A DNA stretch of 64,000 bases from Arthrobacter sp. NIO-1057 (GCF_900094805.1 NZ_FMAT01000008.1:990-64989), one strand, 5' to 3'. Numbered from the stretch's first letter, positions 52,618 through 61,654 are shown. The notes: generated by a model not told the origin, from the sequence alone. Program-made: numbers and translations.

Positions 52618-55600
52618 TCGGCTTCAACAAGAGATCCTCTCGGAATGAGGATCATCCTTGGCTGGCCGTAGCGTGAGATGACGGCTCGCCAGTAGGGAGT
52701 ATGTCTCTCTTCTGATTCTCGGTGCAATGCTGGCCACTGCATCGGCTGCATGTCTTGTGAGTGTTCAGACTCAACGACTGCAATTTCTCTGTCATCGATT
52801 CCAGCAGCTGAAAGACCGAGCTCGTAGGCCAGTCTGACTGACGCTGGGGTAAACACGACGGCCTGAATATTTAACGTCCGAAGCCCTTCAAGAGCTGGTG
52901 CAAGACGCGTATCGGCGCTGCTGTCCAAATAAATGCAAATCAAGCTTGGGCATGCCTCAGGAGCCACATCGAAGTCGTCGAGCGAAGCAAGCAATTCTTC
53001 AACACCGTACCTATGAACTGCATTCCACCGTTCGGCTAGGCACCGTGAGATCGAGAGTCGTACCTTGGGGTCGGGGCAAATCATGATGAACCGAGACTGT
53101 CGCGGACGTGCAACGGACCGCCAAGTAAATGGACTGTACCCCAGAAGTTCGGATTCTTTCTCTGCTGCGAAGTCGTTCTCAGAGTGGGTAGAAGATCTGC
53201 TGTTCCAGTTGCGGTTGCCGCTTTCCTTTGCTTGGGCCGGAGCCAATTGGAAAACCTGAGGTGGATGATCTGAATTCACGACTACTCCGCGGCCCATCAA
53301 GGCAGAGCATGACGGTAATTTGGGCCAGATCATTTTTAGGGACTCGGTGGCATTGAGCGGAAAATACCATTGCGTGGTGAATAAGCCCGTGGACTTAAGA
53401 CAGTTCTGATCACGATCGACGGCGCAAACAATGAATGGGATCTCAGTTCCACCCAAACGTAATAACAAACCCAGGGCTTCATCAAACCGTTGAAAATGTT
53501 GCGGGTGCAAGACCGATTGAAGCTGAGCCAACGAATGGACTATGACAATTAGACCGCGGTCTCGTGGCAGAGATTCTAAGAAATCCAAAGCATCCAAAAA
53601 GGCATACGTGTCTTCTCCAGTGACAACCTTCAGATTTGAGTATTGTTCAGGATCGGACACTGGTGACGGCCCGAAACACAAAATTTTCCGGGGCAGTGAT
53701 GCCAAGAACTTTAGGGTCTTCCGCGCGCCAGCCTCTGGCAATCCACAAATTAGTAGAGACCGCTTCTGCACGGTATTTATAGTCAAAGGTTCCAGGGTGC
53801 CACCGGAGAGATTATCCCGAACGCCACAATAGATGGAACCATCATCTATTCCTGGCCAAATTGTTGGATTAGTAATTTCTTCTGGGGATTGCGGAAGCGG
53901 TGGTGCAAAACTCGACGAACATTGAAGCGCGGATTTCCAACGCGAGGCTAATGATTTTGCTAGATCCTTCAGTGGATCCGACCTGTCGATCCCTGTGCTG
54001 GAATCGAAGGTGCTGAATTTGGTCAATGCCATGTTCTTCCGATTTCGCTCATAAACCGCACCTTCGAGACCTGGCTCAACCGCGAGATGAAATTGAACTT
54101 TCTCTGTGGGCCTAGAAGCACTTTTGATAATCGCTAGACCTGGTTGGTTCAGCACCGTTGCATCCGTGGATCCGACAAGTTCGACAGATTCACTGGGATC
54201 GTTCACGCGCAATGCGATGACGGCATTAATGTTCGCGCGAGTTTGCCCCGTTAGCGCGCCCGCTGGACGTTGCGTGCTGAGGATTAAATGGATTCCTAAC
54301 GCTCGGCCTACGGCGGCCAAACGATCGATTCTTTGTGCAGCGGTCGGAAGGGAATCGATGAAGACTCTAAACTCGTCAACAATAATGACGAGCCGTGGCA
54401 AAGGGAACGGCACCGCATCACATTTCTGATACTCGTGAAGATCGCTGCATCCGGTGTTAGCTAGTATTTCTTCACGTCGGCGTACCTCGTACTCAAGCTG
54501 CTCGAGGATTCGTTGAGCAATAGATTCGTCTAAGTCACTGGCGAAAAGCTGAACGTGAGGAAGAGACTCAAAGACGGATAGGCCAGCACCGCCCTTGAAA
54601 TCAACGAGGGCAAGGGCCAATTGCTGTGGTGAAAATTGGTAGGCAAGGTCAGCGACTATGCGACGAAGCGCTTCTGATTTCCCGGATCCCGTGGTGCCAC
54701 AGATCAACATATGTGGTCCGTCGTCATCTAGATCCAGAGATACTTCGTCCCCGGAGTTATTGGCACCGATGGAGACACTCATTCGGTGAGCTGACTGCGG
54801 TAAGGCTCGCTGTTTCGGGCGATCTATCGAAGGCACTAAGTCCAAGAACTGTTGGATGGTTCGATCGAAACGCATCAAACTCAAACGGTGTAATTTCTGG
54901 AGGACAAATCGCTGATCGGGAAAAAGGGCAGATTCGGAATCCAATACGATCCATTGTTCCGCCGTTTCCGGGAGTGAAGGGCAAAGACTAAATATGAGAG
55001 TCTCTGGCAATGAATTGGTGGGCGTAGAGGTCAGATAAATCGTTCTAAGTTCCGTCTCCTTCTGTTGCCAAGGGCTTGCCTCCGCTGCTGGTGTAGGGGC
55101 TGACGTACTGACATTGGGCAGGAGCAACAAGGACGCCGGCAAACAATGAATTGTTGGATCAACTATCAGGGAGAGCTTGCCTGACGCGATTAACGGGATG
55201 AATCGCACCAACACGTTGGCTACTACTTCACCCATGTTCGAATCTTGGTTTCCCACCAAATGCCATATACCGGGCACAGGTGGAGCAAATACCGGACTGG
55301 GCCAAGGCGCATCCAGCGATCGCCCTTTGAAAAGAGTCCATTTTTTCCTCGGAGATTCGGATCCAATGGAGTCAGATAGGTGCGCAGACCAAAGCCCTTC
55401 GCCCCACACAACTGGCGGTACAGGGAGCGTGGTAATACCCAAGGCGGTTGCATCAAGCCCAGCAATAAGGCTTTGCCCTAACGGAGCCGCGTAGTTGGAT
55501 CGGGCTTGGAGAGCCGATCTCATCTGTTTGCGCATAGCACGTTTCCAGCGTCGGAGTTCTGACACTAATTGGCATGCTGGGGCCAAACCCATCAGGGCAG

Positions 55601-56300
55601 AGACGCCACTAATGATCAGGAAGAAAATCGTTCCCATCAGGAAAGCTAGTAATACCCCGGTGAGTATCGGAACGGTGGCAGCCAGGATGAGCATAACCAA
55701 GCGACCAATTTCAGGTTTTGCTGGAACATGGACCTCTAAATCGTCGGCCGCGATCGCAGCTCTTGGTTCCGACGAGACCGGATCTCCAACGACAAAAAAT
55801 GTATTGCCGAGTCGAAATTTTGACCCCAAATCAAGGTCTAGGGTGCTGCAGTTGGTTCCATCGTCACGTGATATGTGATTACCCGGAGTTGCGACGAGTC
55901 GCATTTGGCGGGCCGAAACTTCAATCGTTGCGTGGCACCGTGAGATTTGTGGGTCTTCCAGCCACAGGGGCGAGTGTCTACCTATCGTGTGTTCGCCATG
56001 AGTAAGAGAAATCCATGCTCCAGAATCTGGTCCTTGAAGTACAAAGAGTTTCAGCGCACTTGAATTGATGGCGGAATCTGGATGTATCTGAGGAATATCA
56101 CTGAGGACTATTTTTTGGCCCGACGCCACAGTACCGACCTGCTTTAGAACCTCGTGTCCCGCATACCAACGCAAGCCAGGAAATGCGGTCTCAAGAATCG
56201 ATGACAGTTTGTCGCCTGTCATTTTTCCTGTCGAGACCACCTCAAATTGACGTGGATGCTGAAACTTTTGGGAGATCAAGAGTAATTCGTAGCGTGCCAT
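52614..56300 (-). CDS. FHA-domain FtsK/SpoIIIE (EccC/EssC-like) ATPase
   Basis: A 1228-aa membrane ATPase. An FHA domain occupies about residues 100-185 (HTIGRHSPLWLEDPQISRCH). Two membrane helices follow near 205-250. The first ATPase domain has Walker A MLICGTTGSGKSEALRR near residue 535 and Walker B PRLVIIVDEF. A second ATPase-like domain has an altered P-loop (CGLPEAGARKTLKFL), and a third lacks one. This is the multi-ATPase layout of type VII secretion EccC/EssC, not of chromosome translocase FtsK, which has a gamma domain. No WXG100 gene is visible in the window. Start at 56300 has AGGA upstream. Confidence 0.85.
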   Translation of the reverse strand: MARYELLLISQKFQHPRQFEVVSTGKMTGDKLSSILETAFPGLRWYAGHEVLKQVGTVASGQKIVLSDIPQIHPDSAINSSALKLFVLQGPDSGAWISLTHGEHTIGRHSPLWLEDPQISRCHATIEVSARQMRLVATPGNHISRDDGTNCSTLDLDLGSKFRLGNTFFVVGDPVSSEPRAAIAADDLEVHVPAKPEIGRLVMLILAATVPILTGVLLAFLMGTIFFLIISGVSALMGLAPACQLVSELRRWKRAMRKQMRSALQARSNYAAPLGQSLIAGLDATALGITTLPVPPVVWGEGLWSAHLSDSIGSESPRKKWTLFKGRSLDAPWPSPVFAPPVPGIWHLVGNQDSNMGEVVANVLVRFIPLIASGKLSLIVDPTIHCLPASLLLLPNVSTSAPTPAAEASPWQQKETELRTIYLTSTPTNSLPETLIFSLCPSLPETAEQWIVLDSESALFPDQRFVLQKLHRLSLMRFDRTIQQFLDLVPSIDRPKQRALPQSAHRMSVSIGANNSGDEVSLDLDDDGPHMLICGTTGSGKSEALRRIVADLAYQFSPQQLALALVDFKGGAGLSVFESLPHVQLFASDLDESIAQRILEQLEYEVRRREEILANTGCSDLHEYQKCDAVPFPLPRLVIIVDEFRVFIDSLPTAAQRIDRLAAVGRALGIHLILSTQRPAGALTGQTRANINAVIALRVNDPSESVELVGSTDATVLNQPGLAIIKSASRPTEKVQFHLAVEPGLEGAVYERNRKNMALTKFSTFDSSTGIDRSDPLKDLAKSLASRWKSALQCSSSFAPPLPQSPEEITNPTIWPGIDDGSIYCGVRDNLSGGTLEPLTINTVQKRSLLICGLPEAGARKTLKFLASLPRKILCFGPSPVSDPEQYSNLKVVTGEDTYAFLDALDFLESLPRDRGLIVIVHSLAQLQSVLHPQHFQRFDEALGLLLRLGGTEIPFIVCAVDRDQNCLKSTGLFTTQWYFPLNATESLKMIWPKLPSCSALMGRGVVVNSDHPPQVFQLAPAQAKESGNRNWNSRSSTHSENDFAAEKESELLGYSPFTWRSVARPRQSRFIMICPDPKVRLSISRCLAERWNAVHRYGVEELLASLDDFDVAPEACPSLICIYLDSSADTRLAPALEGLRTLNIQAVVFTPASVRLAYELGLSAAGIDDREIAVVESEHSQDMQPMQWPALHRESEERHTPYWRAVISRYGQPRMILIPRGSLVEAD

Positions 56301-56384
56301 GAAGAGTCCTGAACATGTGTGACGAACCATGAGGTACTAATCAAAGCGCGCTAGTCCACCTGCTCGCATAACTAAAAGACGGCC

Positions 56385-56413
56385 TGTGGAGAATCTGTTT
56401 CCGTTTATCCACA
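56385..56413. promoter_or_regulatory. Inverted pair of DnaA-box-like sequences
   Basis: TGTGGAGAA at 56385 (one mismatch to the reverse DnaA box TGTGGATAA) and TTATCCACA at 56405 (perfect box), in the divergent gap before the tad genes. Two boxes alone do not make an origin. Confidence 0.4.
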
Positions 56414-56552
56414 AAAATAAAACCTCTTGAAAGGGAAGCGAAGTGCCTATAGCATCCCTAGTCATACGAGTAAGAAAGCTGCACCGACGAAGCGCTCGCC
56501 GATGGTCCCCGAATTCGGGATTCTTTGTTAAGAAAAGCAACAGGAGTGAGTT

Positions 56553-57773
56553 GTGCAGGCGCTGGCCATCGTTGAGGACGAAGTTCGTGAATTGGTGAGA
56601 AGGCGTGGACTAGATCCAGCTAAACAGCCCACCATGATCAAGTCCTTGATTGAAGAAGTAATCAAAGATTACGATGAGCGAGCACTTCTGGGTGCAGTCC
56701 CGTCGCTGGGATCTCTCGACGCTGCACGACAGACAATTTTTGATAATGTCGCCGGTTTCGGTGCGCTTCAACCGCTTCTTGACGATCCCACTGTTGAAGA
56801 AATTTGGATAAACGCGCCACATCAAGTTTTTTGCGCCAGAGGTGGCCAAAGCCAACTCACCCACATCCGTATGGAATCCTCAGAGATCGCTGCTTTGGTC
56901 GAACGGATGTTGAAGTCTTCTGGGCGGCGTCTAGATCTGTCTCAACCATTTGTCGATTGCCAACTTCCAGACGGCTCTCGATTACACGTCGTCATCCCCG
57001 ACATCACTCATGAACACTGGGCCGTGAACATCCGAAAGTTCATTGCTCGCGCAGGCAAGCTAGAAGACCTAGTAGATCTTGACTCATTGAGCAGACCAGC
57101 CGCGTTGTACTTGTCGATGGCGATTAACGCGGGCTTGAACGTGATCGTTACGGGTCCAACCCAAGCTGGAAAAACGACCATGCTTAATTGCTTGGCATCT
57201 TCAATTGGACCGCGTGAGCGGGTCATTAGCATTGAAGAAATTTTCGAACTTAACCTCGCCCTTCGTGACGTGGTGGCTATGCAAACACGGCTGGCCAACT
57301 TAGAAGGAACTGGCGAAATTACAATGCGCCGATTGGTCAAAGAGGCATTACGTATGAGGCCTGATCGGATCATTGTGGGAGAGGTCCGAGAAGCTGAGTC
57401 TTTAGACATGCTCATCGCCCTGAACTCGGGCATTTCAGGACTTTGTACGCTCCACGCAAATTCGGCGAGGGACGCAATAACCAAAATATGCACACTCCCA
57501 TTGTTGGCAGGGCCGAATATAACCAGCGACTTTACAATCAAGACAGTAGCTGCCTGTATTGATCTGGTCGTTCACTGTGTGCGTAGCCCCGGCGGCCATC
57601 GGTACGTCAACGAAATACTCAGCATTCGCAACCGTGTAGAGGCCGGACAAATTGAGTCCTCGACGTTGTTCGAACGACGGGATGGCGCTCTCTGTACTGC
57701 ACCAGGCGCGGATTGGGAACATGAGAAATTTGATCTTGCGGGTATCAATATTGCTGAGCTGATGGCGGTATAG
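56553..57773 (+). CDS. tadA: TadA/CpaF-family secretion ATPase
   Basis: A 406-aa hexameric ATPase powering Flp/tad pilus assembly. Starts GTG at 56553, with AGGAG eight bases upstream. The N-terminal domain has FGALQPLLDDPTVEEIWINA, typical of CpaF; the P-loop is VTGPTQAGKTTMLNCLASS with the Walker B/His box region IRPDRIIVGEVREAE-like (MRPDRIIVGEVREAESLDML). It is followed directly by two TadB/TadC-type inner membrane genes. Confidence 0.92.
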   Translation: MQALAIVEDEVRELVRRRGLDPAKQPTMIKSLIEEVIKDYDERALLGAVPSLGSLDAARQTIFDNVAGFGALQPLLDDPTVEEIWINAPHQVFCARGGQSQLTHIRMESSEIAALVERMLKSSGRRLDLSQPFVDCQLPDGSRLHVVIPDITHEHWAVNIRKFIARAGKLEDLVDLDSLSRPAALYLSMAINAGLNVIVTGPTQAGKTTMLNCLASSIGPRERVISIEEIFELNLALRDVVAMQTRLANLEGTGEITMRRLVKEALRMRPDRIIVGEVREAESLDMLIALNSGISGLCTLHANSARDAITKICTLPLLAGPNITSDFTIKTVAACIDLVVHCVRSPGGHRYVNEILSIRNRVEAGQIESSTLFERRDGALCTAPGADWEHEKFDLAGINIAELMAV

Positions 57774-57775
57774 CC

Positions 57776-58627
57776 ATGCTTGCGTTTTTCGCGTTACTCG
57801 GAGGCCTCGGGCTGGCCATTTTGGTAGATTGGTTGCTTTTTGCGCCTTGGGTCCGTGCTCCGAAACGCACGTCCAGAATTAAAACTGCCCTGCAACAAGC
57901 CGGAATGACTAACGTCGCTCCTGCCAAGTTTCTCCTGATTTGCTTGGGATGCGGGGTCATATCTGGTTTGCTGACGTTTGGGCTAACAGGCGCGTGGCTT
58001 TTTGCCATATTGTTTTTCAGTTTTGGGGCGTTGGCACCCTGGGCATTTTTACGTCGGCAAGCAGCAAAACGGCAGGCCGCATTGCAGGAACAGTGGCCTG
58101 AAGTCGTCGACCACCTAAGAAGTGCGATACGTGCGGGACTTTCGTTGCCGGAAGCTCTGAGCCAGTTGGCGTCATTGGGCCCTCAAATATTGAGGCCGCT
58201 TTTTAGAGATTTCGCTCTGGACTATAGGGCCACCGCAAATTTTAGTGTTGCTTTAGATCAACTGGGTGAACGTCTAGCAGACCCGGTCGCGGACAAGATT
58301 TTGACGACTCTTCGAATTACTCGTGAGGTCGGCGGCACGGATCTGGGACACACGCTTGCTACTTTGTCTGCATTCCTCCGTGACGATGTGCGCACGCGAG
58401 GTGAATTAGCTGCACGTCAGTCGTGGATAGTTTCTGCTGCGAGGCTCGCCGTGGCAGCACCGTGGATTCTTCTCTTGATTCTTGGAACTCAACCAGCAGC
58501 TAAAGATGCCTACATGACACCCGGAGGAGTGCTCGTTCTTGCAATAGGAATTGGGATTTCAGTTGTCTGTTATCGGATCATGTTGCGGCTGGGAACTTTG
58601 CCTGTAGAAGAGAGGGTTTTGTCATGA
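57776..58627 (+). CDS. tadB: TadB-like type II/IV secretion inner-membrane protein
   Basis: A 283-aa GspF-fold protein. Hydrophobic helices near residues 1-20, 50-90 and 215-280. The central helical GspF domain carries HLRSAIRAGLSLPEALSQLA and TTLRITREVGGTDLGHTLA. It anchors the tad pilus machine in the membrane. It begins two bases after the tadA stop and overlaps tadC by four bases. Confidence 0.9.
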   Translation: MLAFFALLGGLGLAILVDWLLFAPWVRAPKRTSRIKTALQQAGMTNVAPAKFLLICLGCGVISGLLTFGLTGAWLFAILFFSFGALAPWAFLRRQAAKRQAALQEQWPEVVDHLRSAIRAGLSLPEALSQLASLGPQILRPLFRDFALDYRATANFSVALDQLGERLADPVADKILTTLRITREVGGTDLGHTLATLSAFLRDDVRTRGELAARQSWIVSAARLAVAAPWILLLILGTQPAAKDAYMTPGGVLVLAIGIGISVVCYRIMLRLGTLPVEERVLS

Positions 58628-59479
58628 ACTCCTTCATTTCGTGGGCTGCTCTGTGCGGTTTCGGCTTTGGCCTCGGTGTATGGATCATCTTGGTCAACCT
58701 ACCCGGATGGCGGAAGATGGCATTCGCTGAACGTATTGCGCCCCACGTGCGCGTAGGCGTACGGAGCTCGCGAATGCTTGAAGACTCATGGCATTCAGAA
58801 TCGGGGCATTCCGCATTGGCTCAACTCGCGTCGCCAATGATTTCGCAAATAAGAAAATTTGCCACGAGCCATAACCCTTCTAACGACATCCTCTTGAAAA
58901 AGCTCAATGCCGCTGGCCTTGAACTAAGCGTCATTGACTATCGCGCACAAGAAATCATTTGCGCATTGGTCGGCATAGTTGTGGGTTCGGTATTCACAGC
59001 AGTCGCCTCGCTTCAATATGACCTTTCTTTGGTATCGAGCGTCTTGATAGCAATCTGTTGCGGCATGCTGGGGTACGCACTGCGTGGCTGGTGGCTTGGC
59101 GAACAAATCCATCGGCGCTCCCGAAAAATACTGACTCAATTTCCGACCGTCGCTGAAGTTCTGGCACTTACCGTGGGCGCAGGGGAGTCCACCACCGGAG
59201 CCATCGAACGAATCTCCCGTATCTGCCACGGAGTTATAGGTGAAGAATTCGTCAAGACGTTGAATGACATCCACGCTGGAACACCAATGTTTCAAGCGAT
59301 GCAGAATATGTCGGATCGAATGCAGGTCGGCACGATCACCAGATTCGTAGACGCCATTGTCGTGGCTACGGAACGCGGTACTCCGCTCGCTCAGGTGCTT
59401 CGTGACCAAGCTCAAGATGTTCGTGACGCATCAAAGCGCGAACTAATGGAAGTTGCCGGAAAAAGAGAAATTTTGATGC

Positions 59480-59500
59480 TCGTTCCTGTCAAGTTACATT
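59480..59500. other. Left attachment site (attL) region
   Basis: The host-to-element junction, inferred from where tadC similarity stops (codon for Val ending at 59490) and where the integrase gene begins 22 bases later. The exact core dinucleotide cannot be set without the right end. Confidence 0.65.
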
Positions 59501-59506
59501 TATACT
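59501..59506 (+). promoter_or_regulatory. -10 element of the integrase gene (TATACT)
   Basis: TATACT, six bases, ATG. No Shine-Dalgarno is present, so the integrase mRNA is probably leaderless. Its -35 would lie across the junction, in tadC sequence. Confidence 0.55.
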
Positions 59507-59512
59507 ATTACT

Positions 59513-60898
59513 ATGAAGGCCGGAATTTACGCGAGGATCTCGCAAGACACGTTTGATACGACGCTAGGTGTGCAACGCCAGATTGAAGACTGCACACGCG
59601 AAGCTAAGCGACGTGGCTGGGAAGTGGTAGAGACTTACGTGGATAACGACGTGAGCGCCACACGTTCGAAAGTACGCCCTGCGTACGTGCGCATGATGTC
59701 CGACATTGAACAAGGGCACATAAACGCAATGATCGTCTGGGACATCGACCGTCTCACACGCACGCCCCGCGAGCTTGAGGATATTATCGACCTCGCAGAC
59801 CGAATGAATCTCAGCATGGCCAACATTGGTGGAGAGATCGACCTATCAACGCCACAAGGAAAGTTGACTGCACGAATCAAAGGCAGCGTTGCACGTCATG
59901 AGTCTGAGCAAATGTCGCGTCGCCTAAAGCGTGCCTTCACCCAACGCGCCCTATCTGGCAAACCTCATAGCTACGCCCCGTATGGATTCACGCGTACCGA
60001 ACGCGAAGGCGAAGTATGGGATGAAGTCAACGAAGAGCAAGCCGAGGTTATCCGCGAAGCTGCAAACCGCTACGTCGCCGGGGAATCAATCCGTGCAATC
60101 TGCACCGACCTAATGCGACGGGGGATACCTGCACCCAAGACAAACAATTGGAGCGCAACCTCGCTTCGCCAAATCCTATTGCGCCCCGTAAATATTGGAC
60201 TACGCAAACACAACGGGGAAATTATCGGCAAATGCAACGCTGACCCCCTCATGAGCGAGTCACTGTTCAACCAGGTAAACGCACGCATGTTTGACCCCGA
60301 ACGCATCAAGCACGCGCAGGGCCCGAAAAACAAATATCTGCTATCCACTATCGCCCGTTGTGGTAAATGTGGTGGAAAGATGGCCGGCCAAGCTAAACAT
60401 GAGTTCAATTCAAAGAAGATTCCGAGTCAGTATTACTGCAAAGAGTGCTACAAGATCCGACGTAAGCGTGAACCAATAGACGAGATCGTCACGGGCGCGA
60501 TTGTCGCCAGGCTTGGAGATCCGAAACTTGTTTCTGCGTTATCGAAGGACGTTACCGGCGAGCTGCCGAAATTACGTGAGCGCATGGATGGGCTCAAGGC
60601 ACGACTTGATATTGCAGCCGATAACTTTGCGGAAGGCACTATCACCGGCGAGCAGATGAAGCGGATCAACACGAAAATTGTTCCGGATCTGGACGAGTTG
60701 AAACGAAAGATAGGCCACCTGGAGGGGACGAATCCGATTCTTAGTCTCAGTGGTGCCAATGCTGCGGAACGTTGGGCAAACGCCCCGCTAGAGATCCAGC
60801 GAAAAGTTATCAGTGAGCTAATGTCAGTTGTCATCATGCCAGCCGGAGCCGGTGGCAAGTTCAACCCCGAACTAATCAAGATTGAATGGAAGGTGTAG
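59513..60898 (+). CDS. int: Large serine recombinase (integrase)
   Basis: A 461-aa phage-type serine integrase. Catalytic domain residues 1-140 begin MKAGIYARISQDTFDTTLGV with the nucleophile Ser10, and include WDIDRLTRTPRELEDIIDLA. The recombinase domain follows (YAPYGFTRTEREGEVWDEVN), then a zinc ribbon with CGKCGGKM and YYCKECYK, a coiled-coil segment (LDELKRKIGHLEG) and a C-terminal tail. It catalyses attP x attB integration; excision would need a directionality factor, perhaps one of the small genes after it. Confidence 0.93.
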   Translation: MKAGIYARISQDTFDTTLGVQRQIEDCTREAKRRGWEVVETYVDNDVSATRSKVRPAYVRMMSDIEQGHINAMIVWDIDRLTRTPRELEDIIDLADRMNLSMANIGGEIDLSTPQGKLTARIKGSVARHESEQMSRRLKRAFTQRALSGKPHSYAPYGFTRTEREGEVWDEVNEEQAEVIREAANRYVAGESIRAICTDLMRRGIPAPKTNNWSATSLRQILLRPVNIGLRKHNGEIIGKCNADPLMSESLFNQVNARMFDPERIKHAQGPKNKYLLSTIARCGKCGGKMAGQAKHEFNSKKIPSQYYCKECYKIRRKREPIDEIVTGAIVARLGDPKLVSALSKDVTGELPKLRERMDGLKARLDIAADNFAEGTITGEQMKRINTKIVPDLDELKRKIGHLEGTNPILSLSGANAAERWANAPLEIQRKVISELMSVVIMPAGAGGKFNPELIKIEWKV

Positions 60899-60900
60899 AA

Positions 60901-61278
60901 ATGTCGTTTTTCTTTGACTGGCATGACACGCAAAAGGAACAGGCAGCGGAGCTGGATAGACTTCTGTCCGACCCTATGATCATTGCTTTAGTTTCATCTA
61001 GGGCACATAAACGCAGCGCACGAACCCCAAAAGTACACGTTTCATGCGCCGGGCATAAATCGGGCGCGTGGCTATCATTCTCAGTTTCCGAGAATCGAGT
61101 GTCTTTTCAGTACGGAGGTCTTGAGCAATTTGGGATCAAAGGATTTGCCTTGGCTTCTCCCATGCTCCACATTTGCCCAAACTGCGAACGTCGAACATCA
61201 CGTGACGCCCTATCAGTCATTCGGGAAAGCTTGAGCGCTCTCGCAAATTCACAATTTGCTCCTCAAGTTAAATTTTGA
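60901..61278 (+). CDS. Hypothetical element protein with a CxxC pair (125 aa)
   Basis: Starts two bases after the integrase stop with GGAAGG about seven bases upstream, so it is coupled to int. It begins MSFFFDWHDTQKEQAAELDR, has a strand-rich middle (SCAGHKSGAWLSFSVSENRV) and ends with ICPNCERRTSRDALSVIRES. CPNC may pair with the earlier Cys/His as a small zinc site. No known family; being linked to int, it is a candidate excision factor. Confidence 0.65.
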   Translation: MSFFFDWHDTQKEQAAELDRLLSDPMIIALVSSRAHKRSARTPKVHVSCAGHKSGAWLSFSVSENRVSFQYGGLEQFGIKGFALASPMLHICPNCERRTSRDALSVIRESLSALANSQFAPQVKF

Positions 61279-61303
61279 CCTAGACATTAGCTCTAAGTAT
61301 GAT
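61275..61303 (+). promoter_or_regulatory. Strong promoter of the element's replication operon
   Basis: TTGACC, 17 bases, TATGAT, near-consensus at both boxes. It overlaps the stop codon of the upstream gene. Transcription would begin about 61310, giving a leader of about 130 bases. Confidence 0.85.
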
Positions 61304-61401
61304 ATGCTTTTTTTGGGCACTAGAATCCCTTCGTGAAAACGAAAACTGTACTAGAGAATTCAGGGCTCCAAATGGAGAAGTGGTGTAATAGCTCCCGGTG
61401 A

Positions 61402-61425
61402 CGCAATAGGAGGAATCCTATTTTC
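61402..61425 (+). promoter_or_regulatory. Leader hairpin holding an AGGAGG
   Basis: AATAGGA and TCCTATT pair around GGAA, enclosing a perfect AGGAGG, 20 bases before the GAGGAG that serves the ATG at 61442. A 22-codon frame (GTG at 61333, MKTKTVLENSGLQMEKWC...) lies in the same leader but lacks a ribosome binding site. Confidence 0.45.
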
Positions 61426-61441
61426 ATCGAGGAGCATTTTT

Positions 61442-61654
61442 ATGCCTTCAAGTGCTATCAAAGCACGCAGCGCACTCGGAGTGGCATCTCGCACGGGTGA
61501 CCAAAACCAGATCAAAGACGCACGTCGTAACCTCGCCGCAGCGAATATCGAAAACTACGTTGCCCGCGTAGTCGCAACCGCCCCACCGCTAACCGATGAA
61601 CAAGCATCCCGTATCGCTTCGATGCTTCGCCCATACGGCGGTGATGCAGCTTGA
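61442..61654 (+). CDS. Small element protein (70 aa)
   Basis: ATG preceded by GAGGAG at about seven bases. The protein is a mostly helical, Ala/Arg-rich: SALGVASRTGDQNQIKDARR, ENYVARVVATAPPLTDEQAS, RIASMLRPYGG. Similar short proteins ending in QAxRIAxLLRP are common in early operons of actinobacterial phages and elements; function unknown. Its stop overlaps the next start as TTGA. Confidence 0.75.
   Translation: MPSSAIKARSALGVASRTGDQNQIKDARRNLAAANIENYVARVVATAPPLTDEQASRIASMLRPYGGDAA

Larger units (their letters stand above)
58624..59556 (+). pseudogene. tadC: tadC-like gene truncated at its 3' end by an integrated element
   Basis: About 289 codons (to about 59490) encode a TadC/GspF-type protein: membrane helix at the N-terminus, central helices, and GspF-like VLALTVGAGESTTGAIERIS and VATERGTPLAQVLRDQAQDV. 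After ELMEVAGKREILMLVPV, where an intact TadC continues with a hydrophobic helix, the frame instead runs into KLHLYYYYEGRNLREDLARH. That tail overlaps the integrase start codon in another frame, so the host gene lost its last helix at the insertion point. Whether the shortened protein works is unknown. Confidence 0.85.

Noticed and set aside
52614-56300. Chromosome translocase FtsK
   Set aside because: It lacks the gamma DNA-reading domain and has FHA plus extra degenerate ATPase domains, as in EccC/EssC.
56385-56413. Replication origin
   Set aside because: Only two DnaA-like boxes, no AT-rich unwinding region and no dnaA or dnaN nearby.
61333-61401. 22-codon frame in the element leader
   Set aside because: No ribosome binding site; likely a chance frame in a structured leader.
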